Shown: positions 54,001 to 63,893 of the stretch, piece by piece
How the letters are laid out: each line of letters starts with the position of its first letter
Numbering within the stretch: position 1 is the stretch's first letter
Position numbers and translations under genes: made by a program
Assembly: GCA_903862425.1 (NCBI GenBank)
Contig: CAIOYC010000039.1
Location: forward strand, 80,727 to 144,726
DNA length: 64,000 nt
Source: an uncultured Caulobacterales bacterium
GTDB taxonomy: Bacteria; Pseudomonadota; Alphaproteobacteria; Caulobacterales; Caulobacteraceae
Reading direction: 5' to 3'
The notes under the pieces: generated by a model
Told to the model about the DNA's origin: nothing
Database searches by the model: none
The model's input: only the letters and a program-made list of their open reading frames with translations

Positions 54001-54442
54001 ACACGCGGAAGATGTCGCCCTGGCGCTGCACGTCGTTCTGGGTTGAGGTGAAATAGACCCACTTGCCATCCGGCGACCAGCCGTCCAACGCCTCGTTGGC
54101 GTCGGCATAGGTGAGGCGCTTTACCTCACCGGTGGCGAAGGTCAGGATGTAAAGGTTGGTGAAGCCATCGCGGTTGGACTGGAAGGCCAGCCTGGTCCCG
54201 TCCGGCGAGTATTTGGGTCGTCCCTCGGTGGCGGGGTTGCTGACCAGGAGGCGCGCCACGCCTCCTTGAGCCGGTACAGTCCAGATGTCGCCGCCGGACA
54301 CAAAGGCGATCTCCGCGCCGTCGGGCGACAGGGCGGGCTCGGCGAAGGACGGTTTGGATACGGAGGCGGCCATCGCTGAATGGCAAAGCGCGGCGGCGCT
54401 CACCGCCGCCAACCAAGCGATCACACCTCGCGTCCTGCGCAT
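51053..54442 (-). CDS. Tricorn-like S41 serine protease, exported
   Basis: 1129 residues with a signal peptide (about 1-25, ending SAMA). A long WD40/TolB-like beta-propeller region (about 30-640) shows repeats of SPDGxxIAF/WSPDGKxVYF; a Pro/Ala/Lys-rich linker (about 575-620) interrupts it. Then come a C1 tricorn-type domain (AEKTVVFDEAWSLLNRRFYDPKFHGKDW), a PDZ domain (about 820-910) and the S41 core with catalytic Ser1032 in NESSLSDAEDF and DLRNNNGGYVNGY. It probably degrades peptides in the periplasm; archaeal tricorn works after the proteasome, which does not exist here. Confidence 0.92.
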   Translation of the reverse strand: MRRTRGVIAWLAAVSAAALCHSAMAASVSKPSFAEPALSPDGAEIAFVSGGDIWTVPAQGGVARLLVSNPATEGRPKYSPDGTRLAFQSNRDGFTNLYILTFATGEVKRLTYADANEALDGWSPDGKWVYFTSTQNDVQRQGDIFRVSATGGTPLEVSAERYLNEFESAPSPDGTSIALVAKGISSSQWWRNGGSHIDQTEVWLKPVNGSAYRRLLPADAKHAWPMWSHDGATLYMMSNEGGTENLWRMPAGGGAPTAMTHFKDGRVLWPSTGGDDAIVFERGFGIWKLDPKSGQAAEVPITLRGAPASAGEKRLNETSFRQAALSPDGKKVAFIAHGEVFAASVKDGGPAQRITHTPGAEKEIAWSPDSRRIVYVSDRGPDSVICAYDFATGLESLLTADKGADSAPAWSPDGKKVAYVHGTTELHVLTLTEPAKATAPRGDAEKDATTPDSTKGVANKSGRAAIVSDQILFTGALESGEGSRPVWSPDSRWLAFLLADRKSFSNVDVIEASGGAAHPISFLANGQTDDIAWSPDGKYILFSTAQRSEDNHIVRVDLLPHVPKFREDSFRELFRQSEAPDRPVTRPATPASPSPPGAPSAPKPASKTLASTPAAEGDKDGDEAKADAPKKKKVEPVQIVFEGIRERATLLPIGLSAEAPVISPDGKTLVFRATTGGQENLYSYDLDELAREAPSAHQITSTRRRKSDVAFTPDSKDIVYLDGGVVTQNGADGQRPKPVQISAEMTVDFDAEKTVVFDEAWSLLNRRFYDPKFHGKDWAALREQWRPYIEGARTGDELRRDISLMIGELDASHSGINSGDRPPLRVGDLGLRFDRERYEAGKGLAVREVIALGPAAIEGSIKPGDAIETVDGDAIGPAVNLDQLLTDKIGKRVVLGVVQPGGARREVPLRPVSIATASGLLYRQWVNERRAYVDKISGGKLGYVHIADMSDESLNQLYLDLDAQNQAKQGVVIDLRNNNGGYVNGYALDVFTRRNYLTMTPRDRFPVPARQALGQRSLGAPSVLVINESSLSDAEDFTEGYRTLGVGKVVGVPTAGWIIYTSNVPLIDGSTVRTPFIRIQDERGGDMEGHPRPVDVEVERRLGETETGHDGQLEAAVRVLLGTASASKR

Positions 54443-54560
54443 TCCCTAAATCCTGATTTCGACGACGTCCTGCGCATCGGATATGTGACGAACTTAACCG
54501 GATTGTTTCCACGCGGAACAGCCGGGCGGCAAAACGCCTTTTGCTGAGTCGGAGGCGATC

Positions 54561-57212
54561 ATGGCCGAGCAACTTGCGAAATATCAGTCGATGCGGGATT
54601 TTTCCCGCACGAAAGAGCCGTCCGGCAAGGACAAGGTGGCCAAGGCCGACCAACTTCGCTTCGTCATCCAGAAACATGCGGCCACCCGCCTGCATTATGA
54701 TCTGCGGCTCGAGCTCGACGGGGTGTTCAAGTCCTGGGCGGTGACCCGGGGCCCCTCCCTCGATCCACACGATCGCCGGCTGGCCGTCGAGGTGGAGGAT
54801 CACCCCCTCGACTATGGCGATTTCGAGGGAACCATCCCCAAGGGCGAGTACGGCGGCGGAACGGTACAGCTCTGGGACCGGGGCTACTGGGCGCCGGAAG
54901 GCGATCCCAAGGCCATGCTCAAGAAGGGCGACCTGAAGTTCGTCATGGAGGGCGAGCGCCTGCACGGCTCGTGGGTGTTGGCCCGCATGAAGCGTCGCCC
55001 CGGCGAGAAGCGCGACAACTGGCTGCTCATCAAGCACAGTGACGAGGCGGCGAAGGAGGGCGATAACGACACCCTTCTGGCCGAAGACCGTTCGGTCGCC
55101 TCGGATCGCTCCATGGCGCAGATCGCGGCGGGCGAGGGCGACGGCCCCGAACCCTTCATGCTGGCCACAGACAAGACCGCCGCGGGCGACGCCGTGTGGC
55201 GCACCCACGCCAACGCGGGCTCGACCGCCGCCGCCTCCCCTAAGGTGGCGGCCAAGCCGAAGCGAGCCGCCAGGACCAAGGCGGCGCACGGCGTCATGCC
55301 CGACTTCATCGAGCCACAGCTGGCCAAGCTGGTTGATCGCCCACCGCCGGCGAAAGGCTGGGTGCACGAGATTAAATTCGACGGCTATCGGCTGCAACTC
55401 CGGGTCGAGGGCGGCAAGGCGAAGCTGCTGACCCGCAAAGGGCTAGACTGGACCGATAAGTTCGCGGCCATAGCCAAGGCGGGGAGCGCCCTGCCCGACG
55501 GCATACTGGACGGTGAGGCGGTGGCGCTGAACGCCCACGGTCAGCCGGACTTCGCCGCCCTGCAGGCTGCGTTGTCAGACGACAAGACCGAGGGCCTGAT
55601 CTTCTTCGTCTTCGACTGCCTGTTCGCCGGGGGCGAGGACCTCCGCCCGCTGCCGCTGTCGGAGCGCAAGGTGAGGCTGGCGCAGATGCTGAAGGGCGCG
55701 GATGAGCGACTGCGGTTTGTCGACCACTTCGAGAGCGGCGGCGAGGCGGTGCTGAATTCCGCGTGCCGGATGGACCTTGAGGGCATCGTCTCCAAGCGCC
55801 TCGACGCGCCCTACGCTTCCGGCCGCGCCGACAGCTGGCTGAAGTCCAAATGCCGGGCAGGCCACGAAGTGGTGATCGGCGGCTATACCACCGAGGGCGC
55901 GCGTTTCCGCTCGCTGATCGTCGGGGTGCACAAGGACAATAAGCTCGTTCCGGTGGGCCGGATCGGCACCGGCTTCGGCAAGGGCAAGCTCGACACCTTG
56001 CTGCCGAAGCTGAAGGCGCTAGAACGGAAGACCACGCCCTTCTCCGCGCCCCAGGCCAACAGCCGCTGGCGGCGAGGCGAGGGTGATATTCACTGGGTGA
56101 AGCCCGAGCTCGTGGCTGAGATCGAATATGCGGGCTTCACCGGCGATGGGCAGGTGCGGCAAGGCTCGTTCAAGGGCCTGCGCGCCGACAAGCCGGCAGG
56201 CGAAGTGGAGGCCGAAACGCCAGCCGCCGCGTCCAAGCCGCTGGCCTCAGAAACCAAGGCCGAGCTCACGGCCAAAACGACGACCGTGGGCCCGCGCAAG
56301 GACGGTCCGGCGACGGTGATGGGCGTGAACGTCACCCATCCCGACAAGCCGCTGTGGCCCAATGCGGCGGGGGACGAGACGCCGGTTACCAAGCGCGACC
56401 TCGCAGACTACTTCGAAGCGGTGGCCGATCGGATGATGCCCCACATCAAGGGTCGCCCCTGCTCGCTGATCCGCATCCCGGACGGGATCGACGGTGAGCG
56501 TTTCTTCCAGCGCCACGGCATGCGCGGCGGATCCAACCTGTTCGAGTACGTGACGGTCTCCGGGGATCGGCAGCCCTATGTGCAGATCGACCGGCCCGAG
56601 GCCCTGATCGCCGCCGCCCAGATCGCCGCCGCCGAGCTCCACCCCTGGAACTGCGCCCCGGACCAGCCCGACGTTCCCGGCCGGCTGGTGTTCGACCTCG
56701 ACCCGGCTCCGGACGTGCCGTTCGAGCGCGTCATCGAGGCGGCGCGGGAAGTGCGCGATCGGCTTGAGGCTGTGGGGCTGGTCGGATTCTGCAAGACCAC
56801 CGGCGGCAAGGGGCTGCATGTGACGACGCCGCTGAAGGTTCCGCACAAGGACGGCCCGGACTGGCCCGCGGCCAAGGCCTTCGCCCGCGAGGTGTGCGAG
56901 CAGATCGCCGCCGATGATCCAGATCGTTTCGTACTCAACATGGCCAAGGCCAAGCGGGACGGGCGCATCTTCCTCGACTATCTGCGCAACGACCGCATGT
57001 CGACGGCGGCGGCGGTGCTTACCCCCCGCGCCCGGCCCGGCGCGCCGGTGTCCATGCCGCTCAAGTGGACCCAGGTGCGCGCCGGTCTGGATCCCTTGCG
57101 ATATACCCTGCGCACGGTCCCCGCCCTCGTGGCGAAGGACTGGCCTTGGGAAGACTATGACGAGGCGGCCAAGCCCCTCGACGCGGCCATCAAACGCTTG
57201 GCGAAGGGCTGA
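54561..57212 (+). CDS. ligD: ATP-dependent DNA ligase LigD (phosphoesterase-ligase-polymerase)
   Basis: 883 residues in the order 3'-phosphoesterase (about 10-165; [19 protein letters not shown] and [13 protein letters not shown]), ligase (about 248-555; nucleotidyl lysine K272 in [38 protein letters not shown]) and primase-polymerase (about 590-870; [16 protein letters not shown] with the metal Asp pair, and TTGGKGLHV). It repairs double-strand breaks by end joining together with Ku, but no ku gene is in this window. GGAGG lies 5 bases before the ATG. Convergent with mucR. Confidence 0.96.
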   Translation: MAEQLAKYQSMRDFSRTKEPSGKDKVAKADQLRFVIQKHAATRLHYDLRLELDGVFKSWAVTRGPSLDPHDRRLAVEVEDHPLDYGDFEGTIPKGEYGGGTVQLWDRGYWAPEGDPKAMLKKGDLKFVMEGERLHGSWVLARMKRRPGEKRDNWLLIKHSDEAAKEGDNDTLLAEDRSVASDRSMAQIAAGEGDGPEPFMLATDKTAAGDAVWRTHANAGSTAAASPKVAAKPKRAARTKAAHGVMPDFIEPQLAKLVDRPPPAKGWVHEIKFDGYRLQLRVEGGKAKLLTRKGLDWTDKFAAIAKAGSALPDGILDGEAVALNAHGQPDFAALQAALSDDKTEGLIFFVFDCLFAGGEDLRPLPLSERKVRLAQMLKGADERLRFVDHFESGGEAVLNSACRMDLEGIVSKRLDAPYASGRADSWLKSKCRAGHEVVIGGYTTEGARFRSLIVGVHKDNKLVPVGRIGTGFGKGKLDTLLPKLKALERKTTPFSAPQANSRWRRGEGDIHWVKPELVAEIEYAGFTGDGQVRQGSFKGLRADKPAGEVEAETPAAASKPLASETKAELTAKTTTVGPRKDGPATVMGVNVTHPDKPLWPNAAGDETPVTKRDLADYFEAVADRMMPHIKGRPCSLIRIPDGIDGERFFQRHGMRGGSNLFEYVTVSGDRQPYVQIDRPEALIAAAQIAAAELHPWNCAPDQPDVPGRLVFDLDPAPDVPFERVIEAAREVRDRLEAVGLVGFCKTTGGKGLHVTTPLKVPHKDGPDWPAAKAFAREVCEQIAADDPDRFVLNMAKAKRDGRIFLDYLRNDRMSTAAAVLTPRARPGAPVSMPLKWTQVRAGLDPLRYTLRTVPALVAKDWPWEDYDEAAKPLDAAIKRLAKG

Positions 57213-57230
57213 GGTTTATAGCGGCGCGAC

Positions 57231-57695
57231 TTACTTGCGCGGCTTGCCCTTCGGCGCCGCCTTGGGTTGGCTCGCCTTGCCGCGTCCGCCTTGGCCGAGG
57301 CCCAGTTGCCGCGCCATGGCGGAGCGGCGCTCCGAATAGCTCGGTGCGGTCGTGGGATAGTCCGCCGGCAAACCCCACTTGGCCTTATATTCAGGAATGG
57401 TCAGGCCATAGGTGGAGAGGTGGCGCTTCAGCGTTTTGTACGGCTTACCGTCCTCAAAGCTGATCAGCGCATCGGGCGTGACGGACTTGCGGATCTGCGA
57501 CGCCGTCGCCTTTTCATGCGCCGGCTCTTCGTTCACCGGAGCCGGCGCATTTATCGAAGAAAGCGACGCGAATACCGCCTGGATCACACCCGGAATATCG
57601 GTCGGAGCCACCTTATTGCCTGATACATAATTGGCCACAATCTCCGTGGTCATCGCGATGAGAGAGACAGTGCTCTGCGGGGCGATATCAGTCAT
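57231..57695 (-). CDS. mucR: MucR/Ros family transcriptional regulator without zinc cysteines
   Basis: 154 residues. The N-terminus (STVSLIAMTTEIVANYVSGNKVAPTDIPGVIQAVFASLSS) is the MucR oligomerisation segment; the DNA-binding part ISFEDGKPYKTLKRHLSTYGLTIPEYKAKWGLPADYPTTAPSYSERRSAMARQLGLG is conserved. The two cysteines that bind zinc in Ros are replaced (S and E in SFEDGK), so this is a zinc-free variant, as in some Caulobacter and Mesorhizobium members. MucR proteins act as H-NS-like silencers and cell-cycle regulators. The tail is Lys/Pro-rich. Confidence 0.93.
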   Translation of the reverse strand: MTDIAPQSTVSLIAMTTEIVANYVSGNKVAPTDIPGVIQAVFASLSSINAPAPVNEEPAHEKATASQIRKSVTPDALISFEDGKPYKTLKRHLSTYGLTIPEYKAKWGLPADYPTTAPSYSERRSAMARQLGLGQGGRGKASQPKAAPKGKPRK

Positions 57696-57750
57696 GTCTA
57701 GTCCAGTCGAATGAGATGAGTGACGCTACGCTTGGTTTGACTTGTAAGCA

Positions 57751-57765
57751 ATCCACTAAGTGGAT
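57751..57765. promoter_or_regulatory. Perfect 15-bp palindrome upstream of mucR
   Basis: ATCCACTAAGTGGAT, with GC flanks on both sides extending it to an imperfect 21-bp dyad. It lies 56 bp before the mucR ATG; on that strand TTGCTT, a 17-bp spacer and TAGCGT sit just downstream. Probably an operator controlling mucR; binder unknown. Confidence 0.6.
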
Positions 57766-57834
57766 CGCGCTTGCAGCGACCACTCCCACCTGCGAACGGC
57801 TTAGCGTTAGGTACACCCGGAGGGTGGTTAAGGT

Positions 57835-60300
57835 TCAGGGCTTGCGTAGCAGCTCGGCGATGCGGCGGGCGAGACTGTCCATGGCGAAGGGCTTGGTGAT
57901 CATCTCCATTCCGGGCGCGAGGAAGCCGGAGGCCAAGGCGGCGTTTTCCGCATAGCCGGTCATGAACAGCACCTTCAGCCCCGGTCGGGTCAGGCGCGCG
58001 CCCTCCACCATCTGTCGTCCGTTCAAGCCCGGCAGGCCGATGTCGGTGACCAGAAGGTCGACGCGTCGGTCGCCGCGCAGAATCTGCAGACCCTCCAGCC
58101 CGTCGGCGGCTTCGATCGCGCGATAGCCGAGCTCTTTCAGTACTTCGACGATGAGACTGCGGACGATGGGCTCATCCTCCACGACCAGTACGCTGACCCC
58201 GTCGTAGGCCGCGTCCGTATCTTCGACTTCGGCAGCGGCCTTGTCCGGGTCCGGTCCGCGATACCGCGGCAGGTAGAGCTTGGCGGTCGTGCCGTTGCCC
58301 TGCTCGCTATAGAGCTTGATCGAGCCCTCCGACTGACGGGCGAAGCCGTAGATCATCGACAGGCCGAGTCCGGTCCCCTTGCCCATGGGCTTGGTCGTAA
58401 AGAACGGATCGAAGGCGCGGGCCATCACCTCGGCATTCATACCCTCACCGGTGTCAGAGACGCAGATGCAGACGTACTGACCTGGACGCACATCGCGGTC
58501 GCGCGCCGCGTAGGCGTTGTCGAGGTGGGTATTGCTGGTCTCGATGGTCAGCCGCCCGCCCTTGTCCGCCATGGCGTCTCGGGCGTTGATGGCCAGGTTG
58601 AGGAGGGCGTTCTCAAGCTGGTTGGCGTCGCACAGGGTCATCCACAGCCCGCCGGCCAGGACCAGTTCAAGCTCGATATTGGCCCCGAGGGTGCGGCGAA
58701 GCAGATCCTCCATCCCCGCTACGAGGCCGTTCACCTTCACCGGCCGTGGATCGAGCGGTTGGCGGCGCGAGAAGGCCAGCAGGCGGTGTGTCAGGGCCGC
58801 CGCGCGCTCGGCTGAGGTCATGGCTCCGTTGAGAAAGCGATCGAGATCTTTGGTGCGCCCCTCGGCAATGCGCCGCTTCATCAGGTCGAGCGAACCGGTG
58901 ATGCCCTGCAGCAGATTATTGAAGTCGTGAGCTATGCCGCCGGTGAGCTGTCCGACCGCCTCCATCTTCTGCGCTTGGCGCAGCTGCTCCTCGGCGCGGG
59001 CCAGGGCGTTGGCGGCATCGATCTCTTCGGTCACGTCGCGGCCAGTGACGAAGACGAGTCCGCCTTCATCCGGCGCGCCGTGCCAGGAAATCCAGCGGAA
59101 GCTCCCATCGGTATGGCGCAGCCGGTTGCGGAAATTAGCCACCGGCTGGTCAGCGGCGGCGTTCAGGGCCTGAACGCTTTCGGCGAAGTCGTCGGGATGA
59201 ACGAGCGCCTGATAATTGGTCCCCACCAGGCTCGCCGGATCGTAGCCGAGGATGGGCCGCCAGGCCGGATTGACGGCGCGGAGGGTCCCGTCGGTCTCGA
59301 TCACCACGATCAGATCCTGCGACAGGCGCCAGGCCTGATCGCGCTCACGGGTCGCGGCAGCGACGCGCGCTTCCAGCGTCTCGTTGAGGCGGATCAACTG
59401 TTCTTCGGCCCGCTTGCGCTCGGTGATGTCCACCGTGACGCCGACGAAACGGGGGCGTCCGCCTCTGGGACGGACGGCGCCGCCGCGACGCGACAGCCAA
59501 CGCTCTTCGCCGGTGTCGGCGCGATGGATGCGGTATTCGATATAGGGCAGGGGCTCCATGCCCGCCGCCTCCCGCTCGGGAGAGGCCAGCGAGCGATCGT
59601 CGGGATGCTGCTGGCCGATAAGTTCAGCAGTGGTCACCGGCTGACCGGGCGAGATGCCGTAGAGGCTCCGATAGCCGTCGGACACGACCAGTTCATTGGT
59701 GTCGCTGAACCGTTCGAACACGCCCGCGCCGCCGGCTTCCTGAGCCAGACTCAGGTGCTCGAGCGCGCGGACCAGTTCGGTCGTCTCGTTGACGATGCAC
59801 ATGACGCCGCCAACCTTGCCGCCGCCCTGCCGTAGCGCCGAATAGGAGACGTCGAAGAAGGTCTCCTCGATGAAACCCTGACGGTCGATGCGAAAGGGAT
59901 GGTCTCGAGCTGTGAATGTCTCGCCCGTGGTTCGAACATTTTCCAGGAGGGGGCAGAGATCGTCCCAGAGTTCACCCCAGTAGTGCTTGGCGGGCTGGCC
60001 GAGGGCGTGGGGATGCTTCTCACCGATGGTGGGCGCATAGGCGTCGTTGTAGAAGGCTCGAAAATCCTCGCCCCAGAACAGGACCATCTGCACCCCTGCG
60101 GGCAGCATCAGGTCAACCGCGGTGCGCAGTTCCGGCTCCCATCGAGAGGGTGCGCCGAGGGCGTGGCTGCTCCAGTCATAGTCGCGGATCAGACGGCCGA
60201 GGCCACCGCCGTGGACGGGCCAGCCCTTGGTTTCCACGTACGCTCGTTCCTCTTTCAACATTACTGCAAACGCCCCGGAATGAGCGTCAACGCAACTCAT
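57835..60300 (-). CDS. PAS-PAS-PAS hybrid histidine kinase with receiver
   Basis: 821 residues, no membrane helix seen, so cytoplasmic. PAS-like domains lie about 45-175, 190-297 and 325-428; the first begins [15 protein letters not shown] and contains [17 protein letters not shown]. HisKA carries H458 ([12 protein letters not shown]). The HATPase has [21 protein letters not shown] (N box), [12 protein letters not shown] and [22 protein letters not shown]-terminal receiver (about 695-821) has D753 ([11 protein letters not shown]) and K in MITKPF. Signal unknown. The ATG at 60300 gives a full first PAS; ATG at 60261 is possible. Confidence 0.93.
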   Translation of the reverse strand: MSCVDAHSGAFAVMLKEERAYVETKGWPVHGGGLGRLIRDYDWSSHALGAPSRWEPELRTAVDLMLPAGVQMVLFWGEDFRAFYNDAYAPTIGEKHPHALGQPAKHYWGELWDDLCPLLENVRTTGETFTARDHPFRIDRQGFIEETFFDVSYSALRQGGGKVGGVMCIVNETTELVRALEHLSLAQEAGGAGVFERFSDTNELVVSDGYRSLYGISPGQPVTTAELIGQQHPDDRSLASPEREAAGMEPLPYIEYRIHRADTGEERWLSRRGGAVRPRGGRPRFVGVTVDITERKRAEEQLIRLNETLEARVAAATRERDQAWRLSQDLIVVIETDGTLRAVNPAWRPILGYDPASLVGTNYQALVHPDDFAESVQALNAAADQPVANFRNRLRHTDGSFRWISWHGAPDEGGLVFVTGRDVTEEIDAANALARAEEQLRQAQKMEAVGQLTGGIAHDFNNLLQGITGSLDLMKRRIAEGRTKDLDRFLNGAMTSAERAAALTHRLLAFSRRQPLDPRPVKVNGLVAGMEDLLRRTLGANIELELVLAGGLWMTLCDANQLENALLNLAINARDAMADKGGRLTIETSNTHLDNAYAARDRDVRPGQYVCICVSDTGEGMNAEVMARAFDPFFTTKPMGKGTGLGLSMIYGFARQSEGSIKLYSEQGNGTTAKLYLPRYRGPDPDKAAAEVEDTDAAYDGVSVLVVEDEPIVRSLIVEVLKELGYRAIEAADGLEGLQILRGDRRVDLLVTDIGLPGLNGRQMVEGARLTRPGLKVLFMTGYAENAALASGFLAPGMEMITKPFAMDSLARRIAELLRKP

Positions 60301-60439
60301 TTGGTAATGTTCCCATGCTCTCAGCTTAGCAAATGTTGCCCTTCAGGCGGCATGCTGGCGTCCATCGAACAGCAGCGCTAACAGTCATGCGAACAGCGCC
60401 GGCCGCACGACCGGACGCGACACAAAAGCCGGATGCGCC

Positions 60440-62476
60440 ATGAACCTTCGCCTGATCGCCCCTTCCGCTCTCGCCTTGGCTTCGGTGCTGATGATCGCCG
60501 CCGCGCCAGGCGTGGACACCGCCGGCATGGATCGGGCGATCAGACCGGGCGATGACTTCTTCGCCTACGCCAACGGAGCCTGGATGAGGACGGCGGAGAT
60601 TCCCGCCGATCGGTCCAACTGGGGCTCCAACCAGATCCTGGCCGAGCAGGTGGACAAGGCGGTGGCCGATCTGATCCAGGCCCAGGCGAAGTCCCACCCC
60701 GTCCCAGGCTCGGAAGCGGCCAAGGTGGGCGACTATTACGCCACCTTCCTCGACGAGGCCGGCATCGAGGCCAAAGGGACCGCGCCGTTGAAGCCGGGTC
60801 TCGAAGCCGTGGCGGCGATCAGGGATCACAAGGATCTGTCCACCTATCTCGGCCGCCAGCTGCGCGCCGACGTGGACGTGATGAACAACACCAGGATCTC
60901 CACCGACAACCTGTTCGGCCTCTGGGTGGCGGCGGATTTCGACAAGCCGACCCAGTATTCGCCCTTCCTGCTGCAAGGTGGTCTCAGCCTGCCGAGCCGG
61001 GACTACTATCTTTCGCCAGCGCCGCGCATGGCGGCGATCCGCGATGGCTTCAAGGCGCACATCGCCAGGGTGCTCACACTCGCCGGCATCCCCGACGCGG
61101 CGGCCAAGGCCCAGCGCATCTTCGACCTCGAAATGCAGATTGCCCGCGTTCACGCCTCGCTGGTGGACAGCGAGGATCCGGCCAAGGGCAACAACCACTG
61201 GAATCGCGCCGAGCTCGACGCCAGGGCCAAGGGCATCGACTGGTCCGCCTTCCTGACCGCCTCGGGCCTCGAAAAGCAGGCCTCTTTCGTGATCTGGCAA
61301 CCGGCCGCCTTCACCGGCGAGGCGGCGCTGGTGGCCTCCACCCCGATCGAGACCTGGAAGGACTATCTCGCCTTCCACTATATCGACCGCAATTCGGGCG
61401 TCCTGCCCAAGGCGTTCGTGGACGAACGGTTCGCCTTCTACGGCAAGACCCTGTCGGGCACGCCCACCCTGACCGTGCGCTGGAAGCGGGCGGTGGCGGC
61501 CACCAACGGCGCGCTCGGCGAGGCGGTCGGCAAGCTCTACGCCGCCAAATACTTCCCGCCCTCGTCGAAGGCGGCGGTCTCGGCCATGGTCAGGAACATC
61601 GTGGCCGCCTTCGACAAGCGCATCGACGGGCTGGACTGGATGGCCCCCGCCACCAAGGTCGAAGCCAAGGCCAAGCTGAAGGCGCTCAAGGTCGGCGTCG
61701 GCTATCCCGACCATTGGCGCAGCTATGCGGGCCTCGACGTGATCAAGGGCGACGCCTTCGGCAACGCTCAGCGCGCGGCCCTGTTCGACAGCCGCTTCAA
61801 GCTTGCCCGACTCGGCACGCCGGTGGATCGCGGCGAGTGGGTCATGAACCCGCAGCTGGTCAATGCGGTGAACCTGCCGATTCTCAACGCCCTGAATTTC
61901 CCGGCCGCCGAGCTGCAGCCGCCCCACTTCGATCCCATGGCTCCCGCGGCGGTGAACTACGGCTCGGTGGGCGCGATCATCGGCCACGAGATCAGCCACA
62001 GCTTCGACAACAACGGCGCACAGTTCGACGCCACGGGCCGAATGCGCGATTGGTGGACCAAGGCCGACTTCGCCCACTTCGACGCCTCCGGCAAGGCGCT
62101 GGCCACCCAGTTCGACGGCTACTGCCCCTTCCCGGACGTCTGCGTGAAGGGCGAGCAGACCCTGGCGGAGAACATCGCCGACGTGGCCGGGCTGACCGCC
62201 GCGTTTGAGGCCTATCGCGCATCGCAGGGCGGCAAGGCCGGGCCGACCATCCTGGGCCTGACGGGCGACCAGCAGTTCTTCCTCGCCTTCGGCCAGACCT
62301 GGCGCAACAAGACCCGCGAGGCGGCGCTGCGCCAGCAGGTGCTGACCGACGGCCACGCCCCGGCCCAGTACCGCGCGCTCACCGTACGCAATCTCGACGC
62401 CTGGTATTCCGCCTTCGCGGTGAAGCCCGACGAGAAGCTCTACCTGGCCCCCAAGGACCGGGTAAAGGTCTGGTGA
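60440..62476 (+). CDS. M13 family zinc metallopeptidase (neprilysin-like, PepO type)
   Basis: 678 residues with a signal peptide (about 1-23), so exported. PGDDFFAYANGAWM opens the mature protein as in all M13 enzymes. Zinc ligands H516 and H520 with catalytic E517 are in IIGHEISHSFDNNGAQFD; the third ligand is in ENIADVAGLTAAFEAY; a C-terminal CPFPDVCVKGEQT and the FAVKPDEKLYLAPKDRVKVW end are usual. It cleaves short peptides in the periplasm. A compact terminator follows 4 bp after the stop. Confidence 0.95.
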   Translation: MNLRLIAPSALALASVLMIAAAPGVDTAGMDRAIRPGDDFFAYANGAWMRTAEIPADRSNWGSNQILAEQVDKAVADLIQAQAKSHPVPGSEAAKVGDYYATFLDEAGIEAKGTAPLKPGLEAVAAIRDHKDLSTYLGRQLRADVDVMNNTRISTDNLFGLWVAADFDKPTQYSPFLLQGGLSLPSRDYYLSPAPRMAAIRDGFKAHIARVLTLAGIPDAAAKAQRIFDLEMQIARVHASLVDSEDPAKGNNHWNRAELDARAKGIDWSAFLTASGLEKQASFVIWQPAAFTGEAALVASTPIETWKDYLAFHYIDRNSGVLPKAFVDERFAFYGKTLSGTPTLTVRWKRAVAATNGALGEAVGKLYAAKYFPPSSKAAVSAMVRNIVAAFDKRIDGLDWMAPATKVEAKAKLKALKVGVGYPDHWRSYAGLDVIKGDAFGNAQRAALFDSRFKLARLGTPVDRGEWVMNPQLVNAVNLPILNALNFPAAELQPPHFDPMAPAAVNYGSVGAIIGHEISHSFDNNGAQFDATGRMRDWWTKADFAHFDASGKALATQFDGYCPFPDVCVKGEQTLAENIADVAGLTAAFEAYRASQGGKAGPTILGLTGDQQFFLAFGQTWRNKTREAALRQQVLTDGHAPAQYRALTVRNLDAWYSAFAVKPDEKLYLAPKDRVKVW

Positions 62477-62480
62477 GGAG

Positions 62481-62498
62481 GGTGACGACCCCGTCACC
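62481..62498 (+). terminator. Intrinsic terminator after the M13 peptidase gene
   Basis: 7-bp perfect stem GGTGACG/CGTCACC with an ACCC loop, directly followed by TTTCGCTTGCTT. Located 4 bp after the stop codon. Confidence 0.65.
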
Positions 62499-62571
62499 TT
62501 TCGCTTGCTTATCCCGGGCGTCAAGCGCTTAATCTGAACGCCGGTTACATACAAAAGAGGGAGGAACGCGC

Positions 62572-63834
62572 ATGGACGACGGCCACATCGACAGGGACGC
62601 CCAGGCGCGCGCCGAGGCTTACGCCATGCCGCTGGAGGACATCAATCCGGCCACGCCGGAGCTGTTCCGCGACAACACCATGTGGGCCTATTTCGAGCGA
62701 CTGCGGAAGGAAGACCCGGTCCACTATTCGGCCGAGCACGAGTTCGGCCCCTACTGGTCGATCACCAAGTACAACGACATCATGACGGTCGATACCGACC
62801 ACGCCAGCTTCTCGTCCGAGCCGTCGATCACGATCGCCGACCCGAAAGAAGACTTCAAGCTGCCCATGTTCATCGCCATGGACCCGCCCAAGCACGACGC
62901 CCAGCGCAAGACGGTGAGCCCCATCGTCGCCGGCCCGAACCTGGCCAAGCTCGAACCGATCATCCGCGAGCGGGCGGGCGCCATCCTCGACAGCCTGCCC
63001 GTCGGCGAAGAGTTCGACTGGGTCGACAAGGTGTCGATCGAACTCACCACCATGACCCTGGCCACCCTGTTCGACTTCCCGTGGGAGGACCGGCGCAAGC
63101 TGACCCGCTGGTCGGACGTGGCCACCGCCGGGCCGAACACCTCGATCTTCACCTCGGAGGAAACCGCGGAGGACGAGCGCCGCGCCGAGCTCTACGAGTG
63201 CGTCGACTACTTTATGCGCCTGTGGAACGAGCGGGTGAATGCACCGCCGAAGGATGATCTGATCTCCATGCTGGCGCACGGCGAGAGCACGCGGAACATG
63301 GACCGGATGGAGTATCTCGGGAACCTGATCCTGCTCATCGTCGGCGGCAACGACACCACCCGCAACACCATCACCGGCTCGATCCTGGCCCTCAATCAGA
63401 ACCCCGCCGAATACGCCAAACTGCTCGCCGATCCGCAAGCCATGATCCCCTCCATGGTGTCGGAGACCATCCGCTGGCAGACCCCTCTGGCCCATATGCG
63501 CCGCAACGCCACCCGCGATATCGAGATCGGCGGCAAGCTGATCCGGAAGGGCGAGAAGGTGGTCATGTGGTACGTCTCGGGCAACCGCGACGAAGAGGTG
63601 ATCGAGCGGCCGAACGACTACTGGATCGACCGTCCGAACGTGCGCCGCCATCTGTCCTTCGGTTTCGGCATCCACCGTTGCGTGGGCAACCGCCTGGCCG
63701 AACTCCAGTTGAAGATCATCTGGGAAGAAATCCTCAAGCGCTTCCCCCGAATAGAGGTGGTCGGCGAGCCCCGCCGCGTCCTCTCCAGCTTCGTGAAGGG
63801 TTATGAGACCCTGCCCGTGATCATCCCCGCCTAG
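62572..63834 (+). CDS. Cytochrome P450
   Basis: 420 residues, soluble bacterial class I type (no membrane anchor). The haem cysteine is C370 in FGFGIHRCVGNRLAELQLKI; the I-helix oxygen-activating threonines are in VGGNDTTRNTITGS; the K-helix ExxR is ETIRWQTPLAHMRR. The N-terminal pattern MPLEDINPATPELFRDNTMWAYFERLRKEDPVHYS is seen in proteobacterial P450s that attack fatty, terpenoid or sterol substrates, but no substrate is inferable. Ferredoxin and reductase are not in the window. GGGAGG lies 7 bases before the ATG. Confidence 0.95.
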   Translation: MDDGHIDRDAQARAEAYAMPLEDINPATPELFRDNTMWAYFERLRKEDPVHYSAEHEFGPYWSITKYNDIMTVDTDHASFSSEPSITIADPKEDFKLPMFIAMDPPKHDAQRKTVSPIVAGPNLAKLEPIIRERAGAILDSLPVGEEFDWVDKVSIELTTMTLATLFDFPWEDRRKLTRWSDVATAGPNTSIFTSEETAEDERRAELYECVDYFMRLWNERVNAPPKDDLISMLAHGESTRNMDRMEYLGNLILLIVGGNDTTRNTITGSILALNQNPAEYAKLLADPQAMIPSMVSETIRWQTPLAHMRRNATRDIEIGGKLIRKGEKVVMWYVSGNRDEEVIERPNDYWIDRPNVRRHLSFGFGIHRCVGNRLAELQLKIIWEEILKRFPRIEVVGEPRRVLSSFVKGYETLPVIIPA

Positions 63835-63893
63835 ACTCCTCTGTGCACAGGCGCACCTGCGCGTTCTACGGCTGCAAACCGGTTGGGGAGGGT

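Noticed and set aside
60326..62554. A 742-codon open frame on the minus strand opposite the M13 peptidase gene
   Set aside because: GC-rich DNA gives long antisense frames; the plus-strand gene has clear HEISH and M13 motifs, and the minus translation is Gly/Arg/Val-rich without a recognisable domain.
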